Source: an uncultured Caryophanales bacterium
GTDB lineage: Bacteria; Bacillota_I; Bacilli_A; Izemoplasmatales; Hujiaoplasmataceae
DNA: 7,899 nucleotides
Assembly (NCBI GenBank): GCA_937958685.1
Contig: CALGNF010000101.1
Location: 1-7,899, forward strand
Direction of reading: 5' to 3'
This document shows, one piece after another, positions 1 through 6,326 of the stretch. The notes below the pieces were generated by a model that saw only the letters and a list, made by a program, of their open reading frames with translations, was not told where the DNA came from and made no database searches. Every line of letters starts with the position of its first letter. Positions within the stretch are counted from its first letter, which is position 1. The translations under genes were made by a program, and so were the position numbers.

Positions 1-45
1 CCACCGAGATCTACACTCTTTCCCTACACGACGCTCTTCCGATCT
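1..45 (+). other. Illumina P5/read-1 adapter (artefact)
   Basis: These bases match the inner part of the single-index TruSeq universal adapter, from the flow-cell P5 segment through the read-1 primer site to its terminal GCTCTTCCGATCT. No i5 index lies between the P5 part and the read primer part. This is not genomic DNA and should be trimmed. Genomic sequence starts at about base 46, inside lon. Confidence 0.98.
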
Positions 46-769
46 CAAGGATTACACGCGCGAGGCGGGTGTCAGGCAACTCGAGCGCCTGTTCGGTTCG
101 ATCGTGCGCAAATCGATCAAGGAAATCCTCGTCAACAAACTCGATCACGTGAAGATCGAGCCGGCGAATTTGGAGCATTATCTCGGCAAACCGCTCTTCC
201 GCAACAACCAGATCCAAAAAGAGGACATGGTCGGCGTCGTTACCGGGCTCGCGTACACGATGGCGGGCGGCGACACGCTGGATGTCGAGGCGACTTTCTA
301 CGAAGGCAAGAACAATCTGGTCCTGACCGGAAACCTCGGCAACGTCATGAAAGAATCGGCGATGGCCGCCCTGTCCTATGTTCGGACCAACAGCGACAAA
401 CTCGGGATCGACATGAAAGTCTTCGACAAGGCCGACATCCACATCCACGTGCCCGAGGGAGCGATTCCCAAGGATGGGCCTTCCGCGGGCGTCACGATCG
501 CAACCGCCTTGATTTCCGTCCTGTCCAACAAGAAAGTCAACCGGTTTGTGGGCATGACCGGAGAAATAACGCTCAAGGGCCGCGTCCTGCCGATCGGGGG
601 ACTCAAGGAGAAAGCGATCGCCGCCTCCCGCTGTGGTCTGAAGGAGATCGTCATTCCCCGGGACAACGAGAAGGATCTTGATGACATTCCCAAGGAAGTG
701 CGTGACGTCCTGAAAATCAACTTTGCGGAGACGCTCGACGATGTCCTGCAAATCGCCCTCATTGCCTGA
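46..769 (+). CDS. lon: ATP-dependent protease Lon, C-terminal fragment (5' truncated)
   Basis: Lon is a cytoplasmic AAA+ serine protease that unfolds and degrades damaged and some regulatory proteins. The frame opens at base 47 directly after adapter, so the N-terminal and most ATPase parts are missing. About 240 residues remain. They begin at KDYTREAGVRQLER, the conserved end of the AAA+ module, and continue through the complete proteolytic domain. The catalytic Ser lies in PKDGPSAG (codon 482-484), and the catalytic Lys is the second Lys of GGLKEK (codon 611-613), 43 residues later. That equals the Ser679-Lys722 spacing of E. coli Lon. MTGEITLKGRVLPIGG is also intact. The gene ends in TGA at 767-769 and is followed at once by a terminator, so lon is the last gene of its transcript. 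An internal GTG at 104 is not the true start, because conserved Lon sequence lies upstream of it in frame. Confidence 0.97.
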
Positions 770-771
770 TG

Positions 772-802
772 GGGATGCTCGCAAGAGCGTCCCTTTCTTT
801 TT
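772..802 (+). terminator. Intrinsic terminator of lon
   Basis: A nine-base-pair stem, GGGATGCTC (772-780) with GAGCGTCCC (785-793), has one G-T wobble and closes on a GCAA tetraloop. The T-rich run TTTCTTTTT (794-802) follows. It starts 3 bases after the lon stop codon and separates lon from the next operon. Confidence 0.9.
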
Positions 803-901
803 CCCAAGTGACAACCAAAGTCCACGAAGACGAAATCCCAACGAGTTGCTGATGCTATGATCGCTGCCTTGTGGCATTTCAGGAGTGGTTATTATCCCTG
901 G

Positions 902-928
902 TTGACTTCTCGTGGATTGTGGTATAAT
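902..928 (+). promoter_or_regulatory. Promoter of the oxidoreductase-YczE-Nudix operon
   Basis: A perfect -10 box TATAAT (923-928) carries the upstream TGTGG (918-922), giving the Gram-positive extended -10 TRTGN. A -35-like TTGACT sits at 902-907, but the spacer is only 15 bases, so the extended -10 probably does much of the work. Transcription should start near 935, about 20 bases before the ATG at 954. The 803-901 stretch between the lon terminator and this promoter shows no gene or clear site. Confidence 0.8.
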
Positions 929-940
929 GTTATCAAGAAA

Positions 941-945
941 AGGAG
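941..945 (+). promoter_or_regulatory. Ribosome binding site fixing the 954 start
   Basis: AGGAG (941-945, within AAAAGGAG) lies 8 bases before the ATG at 954. The in-frame GTG at 912 would extend the protein by 14 residues, but it lies upstream of the predicted transcription start near 935 and has no ribosome binding site. The ATG at 954 is therefore chosen. Confidence 0.85.
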
Positions 946-953
946 ACTTGCCC

Positions 954-2189
954 ATGTCCTTCACCGAACAGTTGATCAAGGAAGCCTCACGCTGCCTGAA
1001 TTGTCCGACCAAACCTTGCATGATGGCCTGTCCTGCCCGCAATCCGATTCCGGAATTCATGCAAAAAATCAAGGCGGGCGCCTTGTCGGAAGCCGATGAT
1101 TTGTGGCACAAGACCTCGAATCTGCCCGAACTATGCGGCCTGCTTTGCCCTCAGGAAACCCTCTGCGAGGGCAGTTGCACACTGAACCGCATCGGCAAGC
1201 CCCTGAAGATCGGCTATTTGGAAACCGAGATCGCCAAGCTGTTCCCCGGCAAGGTCAGGTATCCCGAAATAAAAAACGGCCGGATGCACCTGGTGATCGG
1301 TCTCGGCCCCGCCGGCATGGCGAACGCCATGAGAATGGCGGAACTGGGTTATGACGTCACCGCCATCGAGGCCGATCGGCAGATGGGCGGGGCGATCTAT
1401 CACTCTGTCCCCGATTTTCGTTTCGACGACCACGAACTCGCGATCTATGAGCAGCGATTTGACCGTCTGGGCATCACCGTCAATTATCACACCACAGTTG
1501 GCAGGGATGTTTTATTGGCAGATCTGATCGACCTTTACGATTCCATTTTCATCGCCCATGGGTTGGACATACCCGTTCCGGTCGAGATCGAACACGACGA
1601 CCTCGTCGTCTACTACGCCATCGACTTGTTGCAGAAGCGCAAGTATTCGGCGGAGCACTTGCAGAAGATCCTCGGGCACAAGGTGGGGATCATCGGCCTG
1701 GGGTTCGTCGCCATCGACATGGCGCGGACACTGATCCGGCTCGGCAAAGATGTCGAGATCATCTATCGCCGGGTCATGGCTGAGGCTCCGGCCAGCATGA
1801 AGGAAATCGAGGCCGCGAAAGCGGAGGGTGTGAAAATCAACGAGTTGTACGGACCCGTGAGGTTCTTCAAACAAGAAACGGCAAAGATCCTCGATTGCGA
1901 ACGCACCTGCCTGATCCATGATTCCTCTTCGTCCCGCAGCCGGATCGCTGTTGTTCCCGGTGAAGCGGGGCAATTCGAATTGGACGACCTCATCTTTGCG
2001 ACCGGCCAGATGTCAAGCGATCTGGTGTTGAAGGGCTCGGGCGTCCGCATCGGCGCCGATTGTGGTGGCTGCGGAACGAACAACGCCAAAATCTTTGTGG
2101 GCGGCGACCGTGTCAATCGCGACAAACGCATCGTTGATGCGATGGTTTCCGGAATCAGGGTAGCCGATCTGATCGCGAGCAGAAAATGA
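954..2189 (+). CDS. GltD/PreT-like Fe-S flavoprotein NAD(P)H oxidoreductase
   Basis: This 411-residue protein has the architecture of the glutamate synthase small subunit (GltD) and of PreT, the electron-input subunit of dihydropyrimidine dehydrogenase. Two N-terminal [4Fe-4S] motifs are visible: Cys14, 17, 22, 26 (CxxCxxxxCxxxCP) and Cys61, 65, 71, 75 (CxxxCPx5CxxxC). The FAD-binding GLGPAG is at 116-121 and the βαβ-ending acid is Glu139. Next come GG at 145-146 with VPDFR, a second nucleotide motif GIIGLGFVAIDMA, and a C-terminal ATG/GGD segment. YRR after the second Rossmann strand suggests NADPH rather than NADH (inference). The length is closer to PreT (412) than to GltD (about 470). Known relatives pass electrons from NAD(P)H through FAD and Fe-S clusters to a partner enzyme. 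Neither gltB nor preA is in the window, so partner and substrate are unknown. It is first in a three-gene operon. The stop overlaps the next start as ATGA. Confidence 0.88.
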   Translation: MSFTEQLIKEASRCLNCPTKPCMMACPARNPIPEFMQKIKAGALSEADDLWHKTSNLPELCGLLCPQETLCEGSCTLNRIGKPLKIGYLETEIAKLFPGKVRYPEIKNGRMHLVIGLGPAGMANAMRMAELGYDVTAIEADRQMGGAIYHSVPDFRFDDHELAIYEQRFDRLGITVNYHTTVGRDVLLADLIDLYDSIFIAHGLDIPVPVEIEHDDLVVYYAIDLLQKRKYSAEHLQKILGHKVGIIGLGFVAIDMARTLIRLGKDVEIIYRRVMAEAPASMKEIEAAKAEGVKINELYGPVRFFKQETAKILDCERTCLIHDSSSSRSRIAVVPGEAGQFELDDLIFATGQMSSDLVLKGSGVRIGADCGGCGTNNAKIFVGGDRVNRDKRIVDAMVSGIRVADLIASRK

Positions 2190-2848
2190 ATAAGATCTCG
2201 GTAAAGAACACACTGATCTATCTGCTCGGCTTGAGCCTGCTCGGACTGACCGTCACACTGATCCAAAAGACAAATCTCGGGATGAGCAGTTGGGACGCGC
2301 TAAACCGCAATTTCTACGAGGGAGTTCCGATCGAGTACAAATATCTGACCCCGATCTTCGCCCTCGTCCTGATCACCTTAGCGTATCTGATCGAGGGAAA
2401 ACGCGTAGATTGGCTGTTTTTGTTTCCCTTGGCTGTGAGTTTCTATATCGGCTTCATGATCGATGTCTTATTACTGGTGATTCCCTCGGTCGCATCTTTG
2501 AACATCTGGTTCAACCTCTCGTACTTGTTGCTGTCGCTCACGGTCTGCGCCATCGGCCTCAATCTGATCATCTATTGCCGCTATCCGTTGCCCGCGCTTG
2601 ACGCCTTCTGCCAGGCGCTCGCCAAGAGACTGAAAATCAGTTTTGGCAAAGGCAAACTTGTCGGTGAAATCATCGCTCTGGCGCTCACAGTCATCGCCGG
2701 TCTTGGTTTCAAGCACCAGGCCCAATGGTTCTATATCGGGCCGACGACAATCATCTTCACCTTGGCGATCGGCGTCTTCGTCGATTTGTTCAAACGACCC
2801 ATCACTTTCATTTTGGAGGGCCAGCGTGGTTATCGAGATCTTCGTTGA
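2186..2848 (+). CDS. YczE/YitT-like integral membrane protein
   Basis: This 220-residue hydrophobic protein has five or six likely membrane segments, at roughly residues 8-26, 52-70, 76-98, 107-130, 160-176 and 182-200. After the first helix it carries NLGMSSWDA (30-38), close to the LGxSPWD signature of the YczE family of Bacillota membrane proteins. The last helix, IGPTTIIFTLAIGVFVDLF, also fits that family's GTxIxxLxIGPxID-type ending. The role of the family is poorly defined; transport has been proposed. The start ATG at 2186 overlaps the preceding stop in an ATGA arrangement. There is no strong ribosome binding site, so translation is probably coupled to the upstream oxidoreductase. Its 3' end overlaps the next gene by 23 bases. 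Family call is by recognition of motif and topology, not by a search. Confidence 0.75.
   Translation: MNKISVKNTLIYLLGLSLLGLTVTLIQKTNLGMSSWDALNRNFYEGVPIEYKYLTPIFALVLITLAYLIEGKRVDWLFLFPLAVSFYIGFMIDVLLLVIPSVASLNIWFNLSYLLLSLTVCAIGLNLIIYCRYPLPALDAFCQALAKRLKISFGKGKLVGEIIALALTVIAGLGFKHQAQWFYIGPTTIIFTLAIGVFVDLFKRPITFILEGQRGYRDLR
2815..2819 (+). promoter_or_regulatory. Ribosome binding site fixing the GTG start at 2826
   Basis: GGAGG (2815-2819) lies inside the 3' end of the membrane protein gene, 6 bases before a GTG at 2826. Starts further upstream in this frame (for example ATG 2643) would translate almost 200 bases of the membrane protein gene out of frame and lack a comparable site. GTG 2826 is therefore taken as the start. 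Confidence 0.8.
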
Positions 2849-3284
2849 CAATCTTCGCCACAGCGACATCAGGTTCAACCAGCAGTTCTATGGGATCGGG
2901 ATGCTCGTCTTGCGCGAGGACGAGATCTTGCTTGAGTATGACGAAACCGAGTTGACGTACACGTTTCCCCGGATCGCCTACTATCGGGAAGCGGAACGCG
3001 ATCTTGCGCTTTCGTCCCTGGCGACACGGTTGGGAATGCCGCCGGAAACGCCGCAAGCGACGATCACCGTCTGCGAGCATTTTTCCGGACGGACCTACAA
3101 CCATCACTATTACAAAGTGCCCCAATCAAAAGCGAGCGTCCTGCCGCCACCGATGGGAGGCAAAAAAACCATCTGGCGAAAACTCCCGGAGGCGCTCTCG
3201 TTGCTGGAGGAATACCACGGATCAGACCCCCGCGGAGCCCAAAAGATGACTCGTGACTTCATCGCCATGATCAACAGTGTCTGA
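2826..3284 (+). CDS. Nudix-fold-like protein with degenerate Nudix box
   Basis: No known gene is recognised with certainty. The 152-residue soluble protein starts at GTG with a good ribosome binding site and overlaps the membrane protein gene by 23 bases. Its pattern resembles a Nudix domain: an early strand GIGMLVLREDEILLEYDE (23-40), then a helix-like segment ending in LGM, then HHYYKV near residue 97, a typical later strand. Fitted to G-x5-E-x7-REUxEExGU over residues 49-71, only Glu55 and Gly70 keep their places. The leading Gly is Arg49, RE is Ser63-Ser64 and EE is Thr67-Arg68. The metal-binding glutamates are therefore missing and pyrophosphohydrolase activity is unlikely (inference). 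It could be a ligand-binding or regulatory Nudix relative, or an unrelated fold. Its likely operon partners are the flavoprotein and the YczE-like protein. No intrinsic terminator follows before the rpsO promoter. Confidence 0.6.
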   Translation: MVIEIFVDNLRHSDIRFNQQFYGIGMLVLREDEILLEYDETELTYTFPRIAYYREAERDLALSSLATRLGMPPETPQATITVCEHFSGRTYNHHYYKVPQSKASVLPPPMGGKKTIWRKLPEALSLLEEYHGSDPRGAQKMTRDFIAMINSV

Positions 3285-3332
3285 TCTGAATACCCGTAGC
3301 AGTCGACTGGGAGCGCTTGCGGCAAATAACCC

Positions 3333-3361
3333 TTGCATATCAAATATTGATATGATATAAT
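3333..3361 (+). promoter_or_regulatory. Promoter of rpsO
   Basis: TTGCAT (3333-3338) and a perfect TATAAT (3356-3361) are separated by the ideal 17 bases. TATGA directly before the -10 gives the extended TRTGN element. Transcription should start near 3368. This is the best-formed promoter in the window, as expected for a ribosomal protein gene. Confidence 0.9.
3336..3354. repeat. 19-bp palindrome in the rpsO promoter spacer
   Basis: CATATCAA (3336-3343) and TTGATATG (3347-3354) are perfect 8-base inverted arms around ATA. The palindrome covers the last three bases of the -35 box and almost the whole spacer, ending just before the -10. The symmetry and position are those of an operator that would block RNA polymerase. 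No regulator is known, and an AT-rich coincidence is possible. Confidence 0.5.
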
Positions 3362-3367
3362 GATTCT

Positions 3368-3444
3368 CGCGCCCGAACCTGGAATCGACGAGTCTCCGAC
3401 GTCATTGCGGATCCGGGTAAGTTAAGAAATAGGAGGAAACTGCC
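3368..3444 (+). promoter_or_regulatory. rpsO 5' leader, possible S15 autoregulatory site
   Basis: A leader of about 77 bases lies between the predicted transcription start and the rpsO ATG. It can form an outer stem CCCG (3372-3375) with CGGG (3414-3417) and an inner stem GACG (3387-3390) with CGTC (3400-3403), followed by an unpaired stretch with AGGAGG (3431-3436). In several bacteria S15 represses its own translation by binding a structured leader that mimics its 16S rRNA site. The stems here are short, so the assignment is tentative. Confidence 0.35.
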
Positions 3445-3714
3445 ATGGCACTGACCAAGGAACGCGTCAAGGAAATCGTTCGCGAATACGGTTTGAAAGA
3501 AGGGGACACCGGTTCTCCCGAAATTCAAATCGCGATTCTCACCGCGGAAATCAACATGCTCAACCAACACCTGTTGACCCACAAGCATGATTTTCACTCG
3601 CGTCGCGGCCTGTTGATGAAAGTCGGCAAGCGGAGGAGCATGCTCCAATATCTGCAATCCGTCTCCATCGAAAGATATCAGGCTCTGATCACCAAACTCG
3701 GATTGCGTCGTTAG
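3445..3714 (+). CDS. rpsO: 30S ribosomal protein S15
   Basis: S15 binds the central domain of 16S rRNA early in 30S subunit assembly and contributes to an intersubunit bridge. The 89-residue length is exactly canonical. Conserved rRNA-contacting features are present: GDTGSPE (20-26), then His42, His46, Asp49 and Ser52 in the HxxxHxHDxxSRRGL region, with [12 protein letters not shown] later. The start ATG at 3445 follows AGGAGG (3431-3436) by 8 bases, and the initial MALTKERV is typical. It has its own promoter and terminator and sits directly before pnp, the usual neighbour in bacteria. Its structured leader may mediate autogenous control. Confidence 0.98.
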   Translation: MALTKERVKEIVREYGLKEGDTGSPEIQIAILTAEINMLNQHLLTHKHDFHSRRGLLMKVGKRRSMLQYLQSVSIERYQALITKLGLRR

Positions 3715-3725
3715 TCTCACCGGCA

Positions 3726-3755
3726 AAGCACCCATTTCCTGGGTGCTTGTTCTTT
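3726..3755 (+). terminator. Intrinsic terminator of rpsO
   Basis: AAGCACCCA (3726-3734) pairs perfectly with TGGGTGCTT (3740-3748) around a TTTCC loop. GTTCTTT (3749-3755) follows as a modest T-rich tract. It begins 11 bases after the rpsO stop. The short T-run suggests that some read-through into pnp is possible. Confidence 0.85.
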
Positions 3756-3781
3756 AAAAAAATGAAACCGATCGTTGGAGT

Positions 3782-3792
3782 TGTGATATAAT
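3782..3792 (+). promoter_or_regulatory. Extended -10 promoter of pnp
   Basis: TGTGA (3782-3786) directly precedes a perfect TATAAT (3787-3792), a full TRTGN-TATAAT extended -10. No good -35 box is seen at the proper spacing; the best candidates near 3762-3768 (ATGAAA or TGAAAC) are weak or badly spaced. Transcription should start near 3799, leaving a leader of about 34 bases before the ATG at 3833. Confidence 0.8.
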
Positions 3793-3822
3793 AACTCTTG
3801 AGTCGTTTTCTTACCAAGAAAT

Positions 3823-3827
3823 GAGGG
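3823..3827 (+). promoter_or_regulatory. Ribosome binding site fixing the pnp start at 3833
   Basis: GAGGG (3823-3827, continuing as GAGGGT) lies 5 bases before the ATG at 3833. The in-frame ATG at 3821 overlaps this site and has no purine-rich site of comparable quality upstream. The 3833 start gives MSEKRVF, a usual PNPase beginning. Confidence 0.75.
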
Positions 3828-3832
3828 TAATT

Positions 3833-5956
3833 ATGAGTGAAAAAAGAGTGTTTGTAAAAGAATTGGGCGGACGGAAACTGCAGGTCGAGACGTCGCAACT
3901 TGCCAAACAGGCGACAGGCGCCTGTCTCATCAGGTATGACGATACCGCCGTTCTCAGCGTCGCCGTGATCGGCGACAAACCGATGACCCAGGATTTCTTT
4001 CCCCTGATGGTCATGTATCAGGAAAAACTGTATGCCGCCGGTAAGATCCCGGGCGGTTTCCTGCGCCGCGAAGGCCGTCCCACGGAAAAGGAAATCTTGA
4101 ATTCTCGCGCGATCGACCGGCCGCTGCGACCGCTGTTTGCGGAAGGATTCCGCAACGAGATCCAAATCATCAACACGGTGATGTCGGTGAATCCCGCCTG
4201 CTCACCGTATGTTGCCTCCCTATTCGGCTCATCGTTGGCATTGGGCATCGGCGGCATCCCCTTCGATGGTCCGGTCGCCGGCGTTGTCGTGGGTTGGGTC
4301 GAAGGCAGATTCATCTTGAATCCGACGGCCGAGGAGCTGCTGCTGTCGGAGATCGATCTGACGGTTGCCGGCACCAAGACCGCCGTGAACATGGTCGAAT
4401 CCGGATCCAAGGAAGTGGCTGAGGATGTGATGTTGGATGCGATCATGTTCGCCCATGAGCAAATCAAGGAACTTGTCGCATTCCAAGAAGAGATCATCAA
4501 GGAAGTCGGCAAAGAGAAAATCATCGTCGAATTGCAGATCATTCCCCAAGAAATCATCGATGCGGTCCACAAATTGGAAAACGGCCGGATCGTCAGCGCC
4601 ATCTCCACCGCCGACAAGCTCGAGCGCCAAGGAAAGATCCAGGCGATCGAAGAAGAAATCCGGGACATCTTCACTGCCAAATTCAAGGAAATGGGCTTGG
4701 ACAGGGAAGAAACCGAAGCCAACCTCAACCATGTCAACAAAGTCTTGGAGACGATCCAGGTCGACGAAGTCAGACGCCTGATCACCATCGACAAGATCAG
4801 GCCCGACGGCCGCAAGCTTGATGAACTGCGCGCGATCGAATCGGAAATCGATTTGTTCGAGCGCACCCACGGATCGGCGCTCTTCACCCGCGGGCAGACG
4901 CAAGCGCTCGCCACCGTGACGCTTGGCGCTCTGGGCGAGGCTCAGATCATCGACGGTGTCTCCATCGAGGAAGGCAAGCGCTTCATGCTACACTATAACT
5001 TCCCCCAATATTCGGTCGGATCGACCGGACGCTATATCGGACCCGGCCGGCGCGAAATCGGCCACGGCGCTCTCGGAGAGCGGGCTTTGCTGCAGGTGTT
5101 GCCAAACGAGGACGAATTCCCATATACCGTCAGAATCGTCTCGGAGATCCTCGAATCGAACGGTTCATCGTCGCAGGCGACGATCTGCGCCGGGTCAATG
5201 GCGATGATGGCCGCCGGCGTGCCGCTCAAGGCTCAGGTGGCCGGCATCGCGATGGGGCTTGTCAAGAAGGGCGACGACTATACGATCTTGACCGATATCC
5301 AAGGTCTCGAGGATCATTTCGGCGATATGGATTTCAAGGTTTCGGGCACCCGCAAGGGTATCTGCTCGTTGCAGATGGACATCAAGATTTCCGGCATCAC
5401 CAGGGAAATCTTTGCAGAGGCCCTCTCGCAGGCGCGAAAGGCCAGACTGGAAATCCTCGACAAGATGGACGGAGTCATCGCCAAACCGCGCACCGAACTC
5501 TCCAAATACGCTCCGAAGGTCAAGGTCATGTTCGTCGCGGTCGACAAGATCCGCGAGATCATCGGCAGCGGCGGCAAAACGATCAGTTCGATTATCGAAC
5601 AATGCAATGACGTCAAGATCGACATCGAACAAAACGGCCGGGTCACAATCATGCATCAGGATATCTTCTTCATTGAGAAGGCCGCCAAGTTGATCGAAAA
5701 CATCATCCGCGAAGTCGAAGTCGGCGAAATCTACCAGGGAAAAGTCGTGCGCATCGAGAAATTCGGCGCTTTCGTCGAACTCTGGCCCGGACAGGACGGA
5801 ATGGTCCACATCTCCAAACTTGCCAAGGAGAGAGTCGCACGGGTGGAAGATGTTGTCAAGCTTGGCGATGTGATCACGGTCAAGGTCATCGGCGTTGACG
5901 AAAAAGGTCGCGTCGACCTCTCCCGGAAAGCAATCCTTGATTCCCTTAAGAGCTAA
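3833..5956 (+). CDS. pnp: Polynucleotide phosphorylase (PNPase)
   Basis: PNPase is a trimeric 3'-5' exoribonuclease that degrades RNA with phosphate, releasing nucleoside diphosphates. In Gram-positives it is a main mRNA decay enzyme. At 707 residues it is full length. The first RNase PH domain carries [20 protein letters not shown], and a helical linker follows. The second, catalytic RNase PH domain starts near RPDGRK (323-328). It holds [17 protein letters not shown], the phosphate-binding GSSS (444-447) and [13 protein letters not shown] (488-500). Asp488 and Asp494 correspond to E. coli catalytic Asp486 and Asp492. The KH domain has IIGSGGKT (GSGGK at 578-582), and the S1 domain runs from Gly631 to about 703. 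All key residues are intact. It has its own promoter, so it does not depend on rpsO. No terminator follows, so transcripts probably continue into rnpB. Confidence 0.98.
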   Translation: MSEKRVFVKELGGRKLQVETSQLAKQATGACLIRYDDTAVLSVAVIGDKPMTQDFFPLMVMYQEKLYAAGKIPGGFLRREGRPTEKEILNSRAIDRPLRPLFAEGFRNEIQIINTVMSVNPACSPYVASLFGSSLALGIGGIPFDGPVAGVVVGWVEGRFILNPTAEELLLSEIDLTVAGTKTAVNMVESGSKEVAEDVMLDAIMFAHEQIKELVAFQEEIIKEVGKEKIIVELQIIPQEIIDAVHKLENGRIVSAISTADKLERQGKIQAIEEEIRDIFTAKFKEMGLDREETEANLNHVNKVLETIQVDEVRRLITIDKIRPDGRKLDELRAIESEIDLFERTHGSALFTRGQTQALATVTLGALGEAQIIDGVSIEEGKRFMLHYNFPQYSVGSTGRYIGPGRREIGHGALGERALLQVLPNEDEFPYTVRIVSEILESNGSSSQATICAGSMAMMAAGVPLKAQVAGIAMGLVKKGDDYTILTDIQGLEDHFGDMDFKVSGTRKGICSLQMDIKISGITREIFAEALSQARKARLEILDKMDGVIAKPRTELSKYAPKVKVMFVAVDKIREIIGSGGKTISSIIEQCNDVKIDIEQNGRVTIMHQDIFFIEKAAKLIENIIREVEVGEIYQGKVVRIEKFGAFVELWPGQDGMVHISKLAKERVARVEDVVKLGDVITVKVIGVDEKGRVDLSRKAILDSLKS

Positions 5957-5958
5957 TC

Positions 5959-5969
5959 TGTGATATAAT
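5959..5969 (+). promoter_or_regulatory. Extended -10 promoter of rnpB
   Basis: TGTGA (5959-5963) followed by a perfect TATAAT (5964-5969) begins 3 bases after the pnp stop. It is nearly the same block as in the pnp promoter. Any -35 must lie inside the end of pnp. TTGATT at 5937-5942 is 21 bases away, too far for normal use, so this is probably an extended -10 promoter. The predicted start, near 5976, coincides with the start of helix P1 of the RNA. Confidence 0.82.
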
Positions 5970-5975
5970 ATTCAT

Positions 5976-6326
5976 GTCAGACCATCGGGCAATCGAGCAC
6001 CAGTGGTGTTAGGAAAGTCCATGCTAGCACAGACTGTGATGTCTGTAGTGTTTGCGCTAAACGAAGCGATAAGTTTAGGCGTCCGCAAGGACGACGGCTG
6101 CGAAATGGATGTCAAAGGCCAAAGTAGCTGTAAAGTGCCACAGAGACGATTCGTGCCGAACAGGCACGGCTGAAACGCGGTAAACCCCACAAGCTAGAAA
6201 CCCAAATTATGGTAGGGGCACGACGGATGCGGGAACCGAACCGCATCTGTCGACGGGCGCGTCCCGGAGATAAATGATTGCCACTCCTCACGGAGGACAG
6301 AACATGGCTTACAGATGGTCTGACGC
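5976..6326 (+). ncRNA. rnpB: RNase P RNA, bacterial B-type
   Basis: This is the catalytic RNA of RNase P, which cleaves 5' leaders from precursor tRNAs together with the small protein RnpA. The ends are set by helix P1, where GTCAGACCATC (5976-5986) pairs perfectly with GATGGTCTGAC (6314-6324). The conserved P4 strand GGAAAGTCCATGCTAGCACA starts at 6012, and the partner ACAGAACATGGCTTAC ends at 6312. Internal blocks such as AAAGTGCCACAGAGACGA, AACGCGGTAAACCCC, AGAAACCCAAATT and AAATGATTGCC match the Bacillus subtilis RNA as I recall it, which marks it as B-type. At about 350 nt it is shorter than the roughly 400 nt of B. subtilis. Part of the saving lies between GATTGCC and AACATGGC, where only a short CTCC/GGAG hairpin remains. 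Ends are predicted from structure and may be off by a few bases. Confidence 0.96.

Noticed and set aside
912..953. N-terminal extension of the oxidoreductase from GTG 912
   Set aside because: The extension overlaps the promoter -10 box and lies upstream of the likely transcription start. ATG 954 has a good ribosome binding site.
11..1111. Long minus-strand open frame across lon and the oxidoreductase start
   Set aside because: It lies antisense to clearly conserved genes, starts inside the oxidoreductase gene and ends in adapter sequence. It has no ribosome binding site that I can see and no recognisable protein motif.
2643..2825. Longer start (ATG 2643) for the Nudix-like protein
   Set aside because: It would overlap the membrane protein gene by over 200 bases with a Ser/Arg-rich, low-complexity-like translation. 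GTG 2826 has GGAGG at ideal spacing.
3300..3309. Ten-base palindrome CAGTCGACTG after the Nudix-like gene
   Set aside because: It is perfect but short, has no loop suited to an RNA hairpin and no T-run. It is neither a terminator nor a convincing operator, and the three-gene operon has no visible terminator here.
4018..4914. Long minus-strand frames inside pnp (also 4229-4903 and 5195-5809)
   Set aside because: They mirror the codon pattern of the highly conserved pnp reading frame and show no family features. The Asp/Phe-rich or Ser-rich composition is typical of shadow frames in GC-rich genes.
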